DNA of 48,808 nt from a virus. The notes under the pieces were generated by a model. That model saw only the letters and a program-made list of their open reading frames with translations, made no database searches and was not told where the DNA came from. The DNA is taken from positions 1 through 48,808 of the IMG/VR virus record IMGVR_UViG_3300030389_003683. One strand, 5' to 3'. Positions within the stretch are counted from its first letter, which is position 1, and each line of letters opens with the position of its first letter. Positions 5,811 through 14,194 of the stretch are shown here, piece by piece. A program made the translations under genes and the position numbers.

Positions 5811-5847
5811 TATCCCATGAATATATTATATCTCCCACGCAAATCAA
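5811..5847 (-). promoter_or_regulatory. Sigma70-like promoter with shared 15-bp box
   Basis: Minus strand: TTGATT (5842-5847), a 16-base spacer, TATATT (5820-5825) and CATGGGATA. The box TATATTCATGGGATA (5811-5825) is identical to that at 916-930. The region also separates divergent transcripts, since a plus-strand gene starts at 5889. Confidence 0.6.
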
Positions 5848-5888
5848 GTATTATTTACATTAGATCTAAAAAAGTATAGGGTTAATTA

Positions 5889-6125
5889 ATGGAGTTTTTT
5901 TTAACAGTTGTAATGTGTAGTGGTGTTGCAAATATATGTTTGCCACCTCATACTTTTGACACAAAGTTTCCCTCAGCTTATGAATGTATGGTAACTGGGT
6001 ATGCTGAATCTAGCAGAAAAATCAAAGAAATAGGCCCTGATGAGGTAAATCAACACGAAATCTACATAAAATTTGACTGTATTAAGGTCATAATTCCGCC
6101 AAAAAAGCCTAAGGTTGTGACTTGA
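5889..6125 (+). CDS. Small secreted-type hypothetical protein
   Basis: A 78-residue plus-strand protein. The first 20 residues are hydrophobic (FFLTVVMCSGVANICL) and could be a signal peptide or membrane anchor. The rest is soluble and contains Cys residues near positions 10, 17, 33 and 64 that could form disulfides. AGGG lies 8 bases before the ATG. It heads a three-gene plus-strand operon facing the main transcription direction. No family is recognised. Confidence 0.6.
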   Translation: MEFFLTVVMCSGVANICLPPHTFDTKFPSAYECMVTGYAESSRKIKEIGPDEVNQHEIYIKFDCIKVIIPPKKPKVVT

Positions 6126-6421
6126 CAGGAAACGATAAAAATGCATATAATCCACCCATGAAAGCTTATCGGTTTAAATGCTGGGCTTTCAATGTTTACT
6201 TTGAACACATTGTAAATGCGGAAAATGATGAAGATGCTCAGCGTTTGATGGCTGAAGAGTTGGATAAAAAAAGGGTAAAACTTTCAATAGGTGGTGACTT
6301 CAGAGATCCCAAAAAGTCTTTCACAACTTTTGAGGAGATAAAAAATGAGTCTACAACAAATGATACAAAAAAAGTTGGAACTGGAGCACAAATGGGCAGC
6401 GCAGGCAATGACACAAAATAA
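6122..6421 (+). CDS. Small hypothetical protein
   Basis: A frame of 99 residues beginning with TTG at 6122 in a TTGA overlap with the previous stop; an ATG at 6158 gives 87 residues. The core (residues 13-75) is charged and aromatic, with an amphipathic helix (NDEDAQRLMAEELDKKR). The last 25 residues are Thr/Gly/Asn-rich and overlap the next gene by 77 bases in another frame. The function is unknown. Confidence 0.55.
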   Translation: MTGNDKNAYNPPMKAYRFKCWAFNVYFEHIVNAENDEDAQRLMAEELDKKRVKLSIGGDFRDPKKSFTTFEEIKNESTTNDTKKVGTGAQMGSAGNDTK

Positions 6422-6536
6422 AGTTACTCCAGATATGAAATGGATCGACATTGACATTAAAAAATTAAAAACAAAAATTAATGATCAATGTGTAAAAGAT
6501 GTTAAAGTAAAATTAGAATTAGATATTGAAGATTAA
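6345..6536 (+). CDS. Small hypothetical protein
   Basis: A 63-residue, Lys/Asp-rich, helical protein without a known motif. GAGGAG lies seven bases before the ATG, the best ribosome binding site of this operon, which supports the gene despite its overlap with the previous frame. It ends at 6536, overlapping the end of the convergent minus-strand gene at 6533; no terminator hairpin separates them. Confidence 0.6.
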   Translation: MSLQQMIQKKLELEHKWAAQAMTQNKVTPDMKWIDIDIKKLKTKINDQCVKDVKVKLELDIED

Positions 6537-6730
6537 TCACCGTTAATTATTAATCCAGGAATATCGACTTCTTTATAAAGGACTTTTCCGTTTATTTTTT
6601 GTTCAAATAATCCTTCACAAATTGAACATGAAAAGTAATTATCTTTTTGTGTATAGTTAAAATGTGTGTGTTCTTTACACTTTGTGCAAAAACCTAAATT
6701 AAGTGTTTCATTCACTTTTACCATCTGCAT
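6533..6730 (-). CDS. Small zinc-ribbon protein
   Basis: A 65-residue protein with two Cys pairs, CTKC (about residues 15-18) and CSIC (about 35-38), typical of a zinc ribbon. It overlaps the last codons of the DNA polymerase gene by 23 bases, so it is translated from the same transcript. The organisation resembles the CxxC protein at 4386-4577, although the sequences are not closely alike. The function is unknown. Confidence 0.7.
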   Translation of the reverse strand: MQMVKVNETLNLGFCTKCKEHTHFNYTQKDNYFSCSICEGLFEQKINGKVLYKEVDIPGLIINGD

Positions 6731-8591
6731 CGCCCCAGTTCATACCCGTAGCTATATCTACTTTTGATTTGACTTTCAACTCAGGGATACATAATTCCAT
6801 GACACCTTTTATCTCATTTACAGCTGGCTCTAATCTTTCATTTGGTATACTAAAACAAAGTTCGTCATGTATTTGTATTGCAGGGTAATAATTTTTCTTT
6901 GCGCAGTCTATCATTGCTTGTTTAACTTGATCAGCGGCAGATCCTTGTATCAATCTATTCAAAGCTTTATAAGTCATCGCACGTTTAATATTGTTTTTTC
7001 CATATTTATTAACTGCGTCTTCAAAATTTGTAGGTTTATGTAAACCAAAAGAACTTGGTTCCCATTGTTCAAATCTACATTTACGACCTTTAAGCGTCCA
7101 GATCGCACCATTCTTGTCTGCAGATTCAGCAGCTCTGTTTGCTAACTGTTTAACAAATGGAACTTTCGCATTATACTCTCGTAATATTGTTTCAGCTTGT
7201 GATTTATCAATTCCAAGTTCTCTAGATAATTTATTTTTACCCATACCATAAAATATACCAAGATTTATAGTTTTGGCCTGAGATCGTGGTATACCTGCCA
7301 TATCAGCTACAGTCTGGTGGAAGTCCGCATTTTCGTTTTGATAGGCCTCTATGAGCTCCTCAGAGCCATTAAAGCCTATACTTGAAGCATAGTGTACTAC
7401 TAATCTTGGCTCTTGTTGTGAGTAATCAAAAGATGCCCATTTACAACGCTTATCGGGTAAAAATAGTGATCGGATCCTAGGTCCAAGGTCCTTGTTTCTA
7501 GCTGGTATTTGCTGCAAATTTGGGTGTGCATAAGAGAGCCTTCCGGATACGGTTCCCCCTGCATCACCCCTAAGTTGGTTTATTTCTGCATGAATCCTCC
7601 CATTATGTTCAAATTTAAATATTGAATCGATGAAAGTAGAGTGAAATTTATTAACTTCTCTCGCTTCACGAATCAACTTAGCTATAGGAGCTTCACAATT
7701 TGTTAGCCAGTTTTGAGTAAAAGAAGGCTCTTTAGTCTTCTCAGTTAAAGGATATTTAATCTTTAACTTATCAAAAGCTTTAGCTATAGATCGTGCCGCC
7801 CATATATCTATATCTATACCCGCAGCTTTTTTAATTTTAAACAGCGCATCCTTTTCTTTTTCTAAAAATTCTTTTTTTAATAAGTCTGCACCTTCTAGAT
7901 CAACTCTCACACCATGTGATCTCATATGCAATAAAATAGGTAACAGTTCCATTTCAAGATCCCAAACATCATTTAGATCTTGCTTATGTATTTCTGATTT
8001 AAATCTTTGCCAAAGTTTGAATGTTAAAACTGCATCCTGTTCTGCGTAAGGTCCTACAAATTTAGCAGGTAATTTGAACATCTCACCTTTTGCATCGATA
8101 CCCCAGTCCTCTGCTGCTTCACGTAAACCTGCTTCTGATTTAAGTTCAGATAAATAATCAACTGATAAAGCATTTAAACTATATCTAAATCTATTTTCAT
8201 CAATTAAAGCTGCAGCTATCATAGTATCAGCAATAGATCCGTACACAGTTACACCATGTGCTTTTAGCCAACCAATATCATAAGATGCATTATGAAATAT
8301 TTTTGTGGCTTTAGATCTACAAATATCTTGCACCCAATTCATAACCATCATCATGTCCATGTTACCACCAGCTTCGTGTGCAACTGGGTAATAACCTTTA
8401 AATGATTCTGTAGCTACAGCAACACCAATAATGTTACCTTGATTTGTAGCCCATCCTGGTCCTTTCTCTTTAATAAATGGATCTTTAGTTTCTAAGTCTA
8501 TCGCAATTTCCTTTGCTTCTTTTAGGTTAGGAAAACTGGTTGGTGGAGTCCAATCAGATTCTTGAAAAGTAAAATTAATTTGATTGCTCAT
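6708..8591 (-). CDS. polA: Family A DNA polymerase with 3'-5' exonuclease
   Basis: A 627-residue replicative polymerase of the Pol I family, lacking the 5'-3' exonuclease domain. The proofreading domain has Asp32/Glu34 (IDLET), Asp105 (HNASYD) and the Tyr182-x3-Asp186 motif. Polymerase motif A is DYSQQEPR (389-396), motif B is R436-x3-K440-x3-L444-x3-Y448 (TINLGIFYG), and motif C is HDE (575-577). All catalytic carboxylates are present, so it should be active. The residue equivalent to E. coli Phe762 is Leu444, a variant common in marine viral PolA and linked in the literature to slower synthesis and to temperate lifestyles. It sits in an overlapping operon with the PAPS-reductase-like, helicase and primase genes. 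Confidence 0.97.
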   Translation of the reverse strand: MSNQINFTFQESDWTPPTSFPNLKEAKEIAIDLETKDPFIKEKGPGWATNQGNIIGVAVATESFKGYYPVAHEAGGNMDMMMVMNWVQDICRSKATKIFHNASYDIGWLKAHGVTVYGSIADTMIAAALIDENRFRYSLNALSVDYLSELKSEAGLREAAEDWGIDAKGEMFKLPAKFVGPYAEQDAVLTFKLWQRFKSEIHKQDLNDVWDLEMELLPILLHMRSHGVRVDLEGADLLKKEFLEKEKDALFKIKKAAGIDIDIWAARSIAKAFDKLKIKYPLTEKTKEPSFTQNWLTNCEAPIAKLIREAREVNKFHSTFIDSIFKFEHNGRIHAEINQLRGDAGGTVSGRLSYAHPNLQQIPARNKDLGPRIRSLFLPDKRCKWASFDYSQQEPRLVVHYASSIGFNGSEELIEAYQNENADFHQTVADMAGIPRSQAKTINLGIFYGMGKNKLSRELGIDKSQAETILREYNAKVPFVKQLANRAAESADKNGAIWTLKGRKCRFEQWEPSSFGLHKPTNFEDAVNKYGKNNIKRAMTYKALNRLIQGSAADQVKQAMIDCAKKNYYPAIQIHDELCFSIPNERLEPAVNEIKGVMELCIPELKVKSKVDIATGMNWGDADGKSE

Positions 8592-8820
8592 CTAACTCTA
8601 TTCCAAGTTTAGCGTAATGAATTATTTTATTATATCTTTGTTCTGCTGTCTCTCCAGGCTTACGTCTTGTTGCGTATTTAATTATGTTTGAGTCGATCGT
8701 ATTTAATTTGTTTTTCATACAATACACAACAGGTTGAATAGCATGTTGAACATAATGCTTTCCACCTTCTTGATAATCTAAAGCTTTCTTTTTAGACCCC
8801 ACACATCCCTTCGCATTCAT
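8575..8820 (-). CDS. DUF3310-like protein
   Basis: An 81-residue protein. Residues 17-75 match the DUF3310 (SaV-like) pattern of GGKHY-x-x-HAIQP near the start, then an NIIKYATRRK helix and a C-terminal helix. This family is common in phages beside replication or nucleotide-metabolism genes and its biochemical role is not settled. The gene overlaps the polymerase gene by 17 bases and the preceding gene by 29 bases, so it is embedded in the replication operon. Confidence 0.8.
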   Translation of the reverse strand: MNAKGCVGSKKKALDYQEGGKHYVQHAIQPVVYCMKNKLNTIDSNIIKYATRRKPGETAEQRYNKIIHYAKLGIELDEQSN

Positions 8821-9664
8821 TATTAAATAAATCTAGTTGATCATCTTTTTTCTTCTTTTGCAACAATTTATCAAAGTCTATGGATCTTAAAGGCTCTGCC
8901 CGTCTATGTAGGTATCTTTCGATATTTTTATTATTAGCTGAATGTCTCATCATGTCATCAATCTTACATGCTTCTTCGAATTCTTCTGGTGATTCTTTTT
9001 TAATTTCATTCCACAAAGTATTGTCATGATAAGGACATCCAATACATGAGCTCTTAGCTGGTGTTCTATAATTTTTACCATCATACCAGTCTAGGCAAGC
9101 CTGCCTGGACATGTTCTTATCTATTAATGGCCATATGTTTTTGATCCATTTTTCTCTAGATGGTTTCATTCTCATTGCTTCATCTGTAGATATACCAACC
9201 CATACTTCTACCCAAATACTTCTTGGAAATCTTTGTCTATCTCTTAATCCAATGAGATGTCTTATTTTTCTATTAATAGGTGTTATCTTATAATTTCTGG
9301 TGCATTGCCTTGGTCCAATACCTATCTTTCCAGTGTCTGTGTTTTTTGCAAAAAAAGGTATGTGTAAAAAACCTTTCTCTTTACTAATCTCATTTATAAT
9401 ATCTTCTTTTATGCTTCCTGATTTTAAATGATTTTTACAAATAATGACTGGGTAATTGAGTTGTGTTTTTAACCATTCTAAATGTTCGTAAACTTTTTTA
9501 GGTTCCCAACCTGTGTCAGCAAATATTGCATAGTCAGGTAGTGGGCCAAAGGCTCCCTCATTGGCCATGAGTGCCATTGTTGAAGATTGCACCCCAGCTC
9601 CCAAAGATAGAATCCTTAATTTAGGTTCTCCCGAATAATCCCAATCGCCTTTAGCTACTACCAT
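8792..9664 (-). CDS. PAPS-reductase-like PP-loop protein
   Basis: A 290-residue member of the phosphoadenosine-phosphosulfate reductase/PP-loop ATPase superfamily. The nucleotide-binding loop SLGAGVQSST is at residues 20-29, followed by FADTGWEP, a RQCTRNYKI motif in the middle, and SCIGCPYH near residue 208. The typical CysH C-terminal ECGLH signature is absent, and a CxxCP pair is present instead, which suggests a thiolation or Fe-S-dependent adenylating activity rather than sulfate reduction. Phage members lie in replication operons, as here, next to DUF3310 and helicase genes; the substrate is unknown. Confidence 0.8.
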   Translation of the reverse strand: MVVAKGDWDYSGEPKLRILSLGAGVQSSTMALMANEGAFGPLPDYAIFADTGWEPKKVYEHLEWLKTQLNYPVIICKNHLKSGSIKEDIINEISKEKGFLHIPFFAKNTDTGKIGIGPRQCTRNYKITPINRKIRHLIGLRDRQRFPRSIWVEVWVGISTDEAMRMKPSREKWIKNIWPLIDKNMSRQACLDWYDGKNYRTPAKSSCIGCPYHDNTLWNEIKKESPEEFEEACKIDDMMRHSANNKNIERYLHRRAEPLRSIDFDKLLQKKKKDDQLDLFNNECEGMCGV

Positions 9665-11222
9665 GATTATCCTTTATAAACTGATTATTCAATCTTGCCA
9701 ATGGGAAGTAATACTGATGGTCAGACCTAAGTATGTGTAGTGATTGTTTTGCTCTTGTAACACCAACATACCATACTCTTGCCTCAGAGCTTCTAGCAAT
9801 TCCCACTTTGTGTCCAAAATGTGCAGGCCAATTTGCTTTTTCAAATAAACAAACATGATCTGCCTCACCACCTTTTACAGAGTGTATCGTATCTATTGTT
9901 ATTCTTGATGCCATGTCCAAATCTAAATTGTTTTCTAATATCTTATCAAAATAAAATTTATCTTTTTCTGGAAAGTTTTTGTTGAATACTGTTTGCCATG
10001 GTCCCGGATCTGCCGTTAAACCTGCAAACGTCCTTAAAAAATCTAAAGAGAGTTGCCCGGAGTCTTGGATGTTCATCCATCTTTTGCTTTCAATGGATCT
10101 CCACCCGTATGCGATCTCATTAACATAAGTGTATATTATACCAGCTTCTTCCTTAGATACAACACCATTATTCATTAATTTATTCCAGTATTTTATAGCG
10201 TTCCACTTGTTTATATCAAATGACGTTTTGCCTTTTGTATTTTTAAAAAATAAACCATACCTCCTAGCCTCATCTTCAAGCTCTCTAACAATCTCTTGAG
10301 TCCTACCAAGTATAAGCCAGTCGCCTTTTGAATCTTCTATCGCTTGACCAACATCTTTAAATTTAGAGTAAGTTAAAATAGTCCCTTGTTTTCTTGACGG
10401 TAAGAATTCTTTTGTAACTCTTGGTTTAATCATATCTGAAATGTATGAACTGAAGTCATGTATTATTTTAGGTATTCTATGTGACTGAGTAAGAATATAT
10501 TCTTTACCAGGAAACTCTATGTAATCTCTAACATCAGCTCCATTCCATTCAAATATCGCTTGATCATCATCACCAGCTATGTAAATTTTCTCTGAACTTT
10601 TAGATAACTTATGCACCATCTTCCATTGTAAAGGAGTCAGGTCCTGCGCTTCATCAATAATTAATATCTTTAAATGTGGTGCTTTCTCGTGATCTATAAA
10701 ATGTGTAATCATATCTGTAAAATCAACTCTATGATCTTGTTTAAATAACTCATACTGTTCGTAAATTAATTTATATCTTGGTAGTGATGCACGTTTAAAT
10801 GTTTCAGATAAAAACTGTTGCTCAGGTGTGATTAATCTATTTCTAGATTTATCATAAACTCTTAATGACCAATCGTTAAATACTCTAACACCATCATAAG
10901 TTTCATACGCAGGTTTAGCCATGCCTAAGTTTTGTGCAAACTCTATCATGTCTACTTCAGGATCTATCACAGGGATAGATTGTCTAAACTTTCTACAAAA
11001 ACTATGTATCGTTCTAAAATTAGTTAAGTCATCATCATTACAATCAGGAAACTTTTTCTCTGCACGAGCCTTCGCCTCTTTAACCGCTTTATTTGTAAAA
11101 GAAAGATAAGCAACTTCTCTTGGCATGATACCTCGTGAAAACCATTTATCTAATCTATTTAAAAGAGTTGTGGTTTTACCAGTGCCTGGAGGACCAAATA
11201 TTTTAACTGTTCGGTTTTTCAA
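9651..11222 (-). CDS. UvrD/Rep-like superfamily 1 helicase
   Basis: A 523-residue DNA helicase. Walker A is GPPGTGKT (residues 10-17), Walker B is IIDEAQDLTPLQ, motif III is GDDDQAIFEWNGA, motif IV is QSHRIP, motif V is TIDTIHSVKGGEADHV, and motif VI is YVGVTRAKQSLHIL. The length is short for UvrD but normal for phage Dda- or UvrD-like helicases. It should unwind DNA 3'-5' or remodel forks, together with the PolA and the primase. It overlaps the PAPS-reductase-like gene by 14 bases and the primase gene by 20 bases. Confidence 0.93.
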   Translation of the reverse strand: MKNRTVKIFGPPGTGKTTTLLNRLDKWFSRGIMPREVAYLSFTNKAVKEAKARAEKKFPDCNDDDLTNFRTIHSFCRKFRQSIPVIDPEVDMIEFAQNLGMAKPAYETYDGVRVFNDWSLRVYDKSRNRLITPEQQFLSETFKRASLPRYKLIYEQYELFKQDHRVDFTDMITHFIDHEKAPHLKILIIDEAQDLTPLQWKMVHKLSKSSEKIYIAGDDDQAIFEWNGADVRDYIEFPGKEYILTQSHRIPKIIHDFSSYISDMIKPRVTKEFLPSRKQGTILTYSKFKDVGQAIEDSKGDWLILGRTQEIVRELEDEARRYGLFFKNTKGKTSFDINKWNAIKYWNKLMNNGVVSKEEAGIIYTYVNEIAYGWRSIESKRWMNIQDSGQLSLDFLRTFAGLTADPGPWQTVFNKNFPEKDKFYFDKILENNLDLDMASRITIDTIHSVKGGEADHVCLFEKANWPAHFGHKVGIARSSEARVWYVGVTRAKQSLHILRSDHQYYFPLARLNNQFIKDNHGSS

Positions 11223-12735
11223 AAGGTGCCTGTTGTCGTTTGAAAGCTATGTTAGATCTCTCGATTATTGGTTCATCAATCTTTCTACATAACCACACAT
11301 ATTTTAATTTAAGTTTATCATAGTAATCATATTTAGTGCAGCCATTCTTTTTAAGCATACTAATTATTTCAAATTTTTTAGCCGACTTATCATTTTTTTT
11401 AATAAATTTTTCAAAAGTTCTGTATTTAAAAACAATAACTTTCTCATGTAAGAACCACATCTCTGCTTCAACTTGTGATGCATTATCTGCTTGTTGTGTT
11501 TCTTGTGTAAACTGTATCATTGTATCTTTAAACTCTTCTTCTGCCTCATTACTTTCATCATAACCTTCAATTGGTTGTTGCATTGCTTTAAGTTTATTTA
11601 AAAAGACTCTGTATTCTTTATCTTTTACTTTTTGCCAAACTATGTCGGCTTGATCAAACAATTGTTCAGAGAGAAGCTGTTGTTGGTTAAGTTGTTTACC
11701 TGTTAGCTCAACGGTCTTTTTATCTATTGTTAAAAAATAAATAGGTGGTTTGGTTTTAAGAACTTGAAAAGAATCTATAGTTGGCATGTAATCTACACCA
11801 TCTATGCCGTATTTTAGAGTTTTGCATATTGCTGAGTTACAATGATTTTTTAAAGGTGCGTCTGTGCATTTGTACTGATAATCCTTTTTTTCATATTGTG
11901 TGATTAGCGCCTGGACTTCTCTTGCAGGTAATGGCTGAGTAAATCCTTCATTACGTTCCCAAACTTCTTTTTGCCAACCCTCAGGGTTTCTTTTCTTAGC
12001 TAATGTTGCAAAGCCAGTTAATGCATTGTTTCTAAAGCCATCGGCACAGCCGTTTCTAATCAAAGCTTGTAAACATGGTGGAAACTGATCAAACTCTTCT
12101 TCAACAGGAAACCCATCAGATGCAATAACTATTCCATGAAATTGTTTAAGATTTATTCTATATTTTTGTACCCAATCAAAAAACTCTGAGATAGGAACAC
12201 CCATACCATTATCATAAATGGCATGCCTTGTTGTTCTTGCAGCTTGTTGATAAGGAATGTTAAGCCAGTTACCAAGGTCATTTTTATGGACCATAATCTT
12301 TCTTTGTTTAGGAAATATCTCACAACCTGATAAACCAAGATCTGCTGCTAACTCATGCAGTTTATCAATCATATCTGATGCACTAACTAATTCACTTGTA
12401 TGTAAAAATAAATGTAAGCCACCAGATTTAGATCTGTAAGGCACTAATGGATAATTTTTTTTTCTAAATTCTTTAATTAAATTTTTAAAATCTATATCGT
12501 ATTTATCTACGTCTATGCACCCCCAAGTGCACATATTATCGGATCTAATAGGTATGATACCTAAATTTATTTCTCCGTTTAAATGTCTTTGGAATAATTC
12601 GTTAGTGACAGGGCCACGTTTAGTTGTGGCCCTACCCTTTTCTTTTCCGGTCTTATGATCTCGCTCTCCGTTGAGATAGTATTCTCCGTAAGCTACATCA
12701 AGTCCGCAAAACAGCTCCTTGAATTTGTCTAACAT
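11203..12735 (-). CDS. Archaeo-eukaryotic-type primase, TOTE-like
   Basis: A 510-residue protein with an N-terminal AEP-superfamily primase domain (about residues 40-190). The metal-binding pair Asp75/Asp77 lies in CIDVDKYD, the nucleotide-binding SGGLH motif ends at His108, and a GCEIFPKQ strand is near 138-144. This arrangement matches the primase module described in TOTE conflict systems and in some phages. A helical middle domain (about 220-320) includes a Cys-rich segment (CTDAPLKNHCNSAICKTLKYG) that may bind Zn or Fe-S. The C-terminal 150 residues are Lys/Gln/Glu-rich and helical. It would prime DNA synthesis for PolA. Its gene overlaps the helicase gene and abuts the candidate SSB gene. 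Confidence 0.85.
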   Translation of the reverse strand: MLDKFKELFCGLDVAYGEYYLNGERDHKTGKEKGRATTKRGPVTNELFQRHLNGEINLGIIPIRSDNMCTWGCIDVDKYDIDFKNLIKEFRKKNYPLVPYRSKSGGLHLFLHTSELVSASDMIDKLHELAADLGLSGCEIFPKQRKIMVHKNDLGNWLNIPYQQAARTTRHAIYDNGMGVPISEFFDWVQKYRINLKQFHGIVIASDGFPVEEEFDQFPPCLQALIRNGCADGFRNNALTGFATLAKKRNPEGWQKEVWERNEGFTQPLPAREVQALITQYEKKDYQYKCTDAPLKNHCNSAICKTLKYGIDGVDYMPTIDSFQVLKTKPPIYFLTIDKKTVELTGKQLNQQQLLSEQLFDQADIVWQKVKDKEYRVFLNKLKAMQQPIEGYDESNEAEEEFKDTMIQFTQETQQADNASQVEAEMWFLHEKVIVFKYRTFEKFIKKNDKSAKKFEIISMLKKNGCTKYDYYDKLKLKYVWLCRKIDEPIIERSNIAFKRQQAPFEKPNS

Positions 12736-13559
12736 TAGAAGGGTGTTCCAGTTGGTCTTCCTTCATTGTTAGTTGCATCGGCTACTGGTTTCGCGGTCGG
12801 TGTGTCGTTCTCATATTTCACATTAACATTACCCTTGTGACAGCTATCATAAAAAGCCATGGCAGCATCAAGTGTCATTTGATTCTCCACGTCACCTATG
12901 TGAGCTATCTTCCAACCATACCAAGAACCTTTTGCATTTTTTTCAAGAACAGTTGTAAGCAGATATCTCTGCGTGAACATACCAGGTGTATAAAAACCTC
13001 GACCGTCAGATCGCTTAATCTTTATACTTCTCATCATAGAGTTCCACATCTTAGACTTCTTTCTTTGAGTAGCTTTCATGCTCATCAAAGCAGTCTCTTG
13101 AGGTGTACCATTCTCAACTCTCAACACAAAATGTGAAGCAGTTTCTTGAACATAATTACCATTTGGTAATCTATCCAAGTTCTGATCATCTCTTGTAGTC
13201 TGTGATAGAATATCAGAGTCAGCAGGATATGTATTGACTGGGGCGTTTGCACCCTCTTGTCTATCAGGCCATTCTAAGTATTCTAACTTATAATAACAAG
13301 GCACAATCTCAATACCCTTCTGACCATCAAATAAATCTTTGGTCACACTATTGAAGATCATTCCAGGTCTAGCATCTGCAATGAACTCTGGATCACCTTG
13401 TGTTACTTGAGGAGACAATTGACCAAGCACTTTTAAAAATGGTAGAGCTAAGTCTTTTGCACCCATGTTCTCAAAACCTTTTTCACCAAGGTCTTCAGCC
13501 ACACTGGCTATACTAAACGATTGTTTAGGAGCCACTTGTTTTTGTTTTCCGTTCGCCAT
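12735..13559 (-). CDS. Putative single-stranded DNA-binding protein
   Basis: A 274-residue protein. Residues 30-245 have alternating strands with many aromatic residues (Tyr, Trp, Phe) and a basic segment around 165-190. The C-terminal 30 residues look disordered and end in Phe, as in some phage SSBs, but they are not strongly acidic. Position decides the call: it lies one base from the primase gene within the replication operon. The OB fold is not provable by eye, so treat SSB as a working hypothesis. A coat or RNA-binding function cannot be excluded. Confidence 0.45.
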   Translation of the reverse strand: MANGKQKQVAPKQSFSIASVAEDLGEKGFENMGAKDLALPFLKVLGQLSPQVTQGDPEFIADARPGMIFNSVTKDLFDGQKGIEIVPCYYKLEYLEWPDRQEGANAPVNTYPADSDILSQTTRDDQNLDRLPNGNYVQETASHFVLRVENGTPQETALMSMKATQRKKSKMWNSMMRSIKIKRSDGRGFYTPGMFTQRYLLTTVLEKNAKGSWYGWKIAHIGDVENQMTLDAAMAFYDSCHKGNVNVKYENDTPTAKPVADATNNEGRPTGTPF

Positions 13560-14128
13560 TATATTTTCTCTTTCGTCTTTAGTTTAGTTCTATTAGCTAC
13601 ATAGATGTTAAACAAATCCGCAGGCACTGTCACACCTTTTTCGATTTGTTCACGTGCCCACTGCTTAAGTTGCATCGCGTTCACTTCTTGTTTTTGAACG
13701 GGTCTATGTCCTGCCTCCTTCAAAAGCTCCAGAACCTGTTGAGCTTTTGCATCATCACCAGCAGTAAAAGATACACCTACATTGTTACGAATCAAATCTG
13801 CGTGATTATTATCACGTAGATATTTGAACGCTTCTTCTTGTCTATCTTTTGATATTCTAGCACCATAGAATGGTGTTATTTTTACTGATGTGCCGTTGGC
13901 CAAGTCTAACGATGTTACGCCAGCTTCCTGTAATAGATTAGGAATAGTTTCCTCAGATAAAAACAAAGCATCTTTTTTAGCTTTCTTTAGCTGCTCTTCG
14001 ATGTTCGCTATCTCTTTTTCTTTTTCCTGAAGTTCTACACACTTCGCTGAAATCGTTTTGACTTGTTCGTCTGACGCTTCCATTTTGAAAGCACCAGACA
14101 CTTCTTGTATGTCTAGTTTATTTGCCAT
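13559..14128 (-). CDS. Coiled-coil replication-operon protein, function unknown
   Basis: A 189-residue protein. Residues 15-65 form a strong coiled coil rich in Glu/Lys. A folded part of mixed strands and helices (about 70-150) follows, then a basic C-terminal end. The frame is open to 14149, but the ATG at 14128 has GGAGG six bases upstream and is the likely start. It is the first gene of the leftward replication operon, one base from the SSB candidate, and lies behind a promoter with a perfect TTGACA. A host-nuclease inhibitor such as a Gam-like protein is one possibility suggested by the coiled coil, but this is not established. Confidence 0.7.
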   Translation of the reverse strand: MANKLDIQEVSGAFKMEASDEQVKTISAKCVELQEKEKEIANIEEQLKKAKKDALFLSEETIPNLLQEAGVTSLDLANGTSVKITPFYGARISKDRQEEAFKYLRDNNHADLIRNNVGVSFTAGDDAKAQQVLELLKEAGHRPVQKQEVNAMQLKQWAREQIEKGVTVPADLFNIYVANRTKLKTKEKI

Positions 14129-14146
14129 AATCGACCTCCACGGATA

Positions 14147-14174
14147 CAAATAAACTATTGATTTTTATTGTCAA
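14147..14174 (-). promoter_or_regulatory. Promoter of the replication operon
   Basis: Minus strand: consensus TTGACA (14169-14174), a 16-base spacer and TATTTG (14147-14152), about 20 bases before the ribosome binding site of the gene starting at 14128. The -10 element is weak. The same 66-bp gap separates divergent genes, and the first codons of the plus-strand helicase may overlap the -35 element. Confidence 0.55.
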
Positions 14175-14194
14175 GTATTTTATTACCATGGGAG

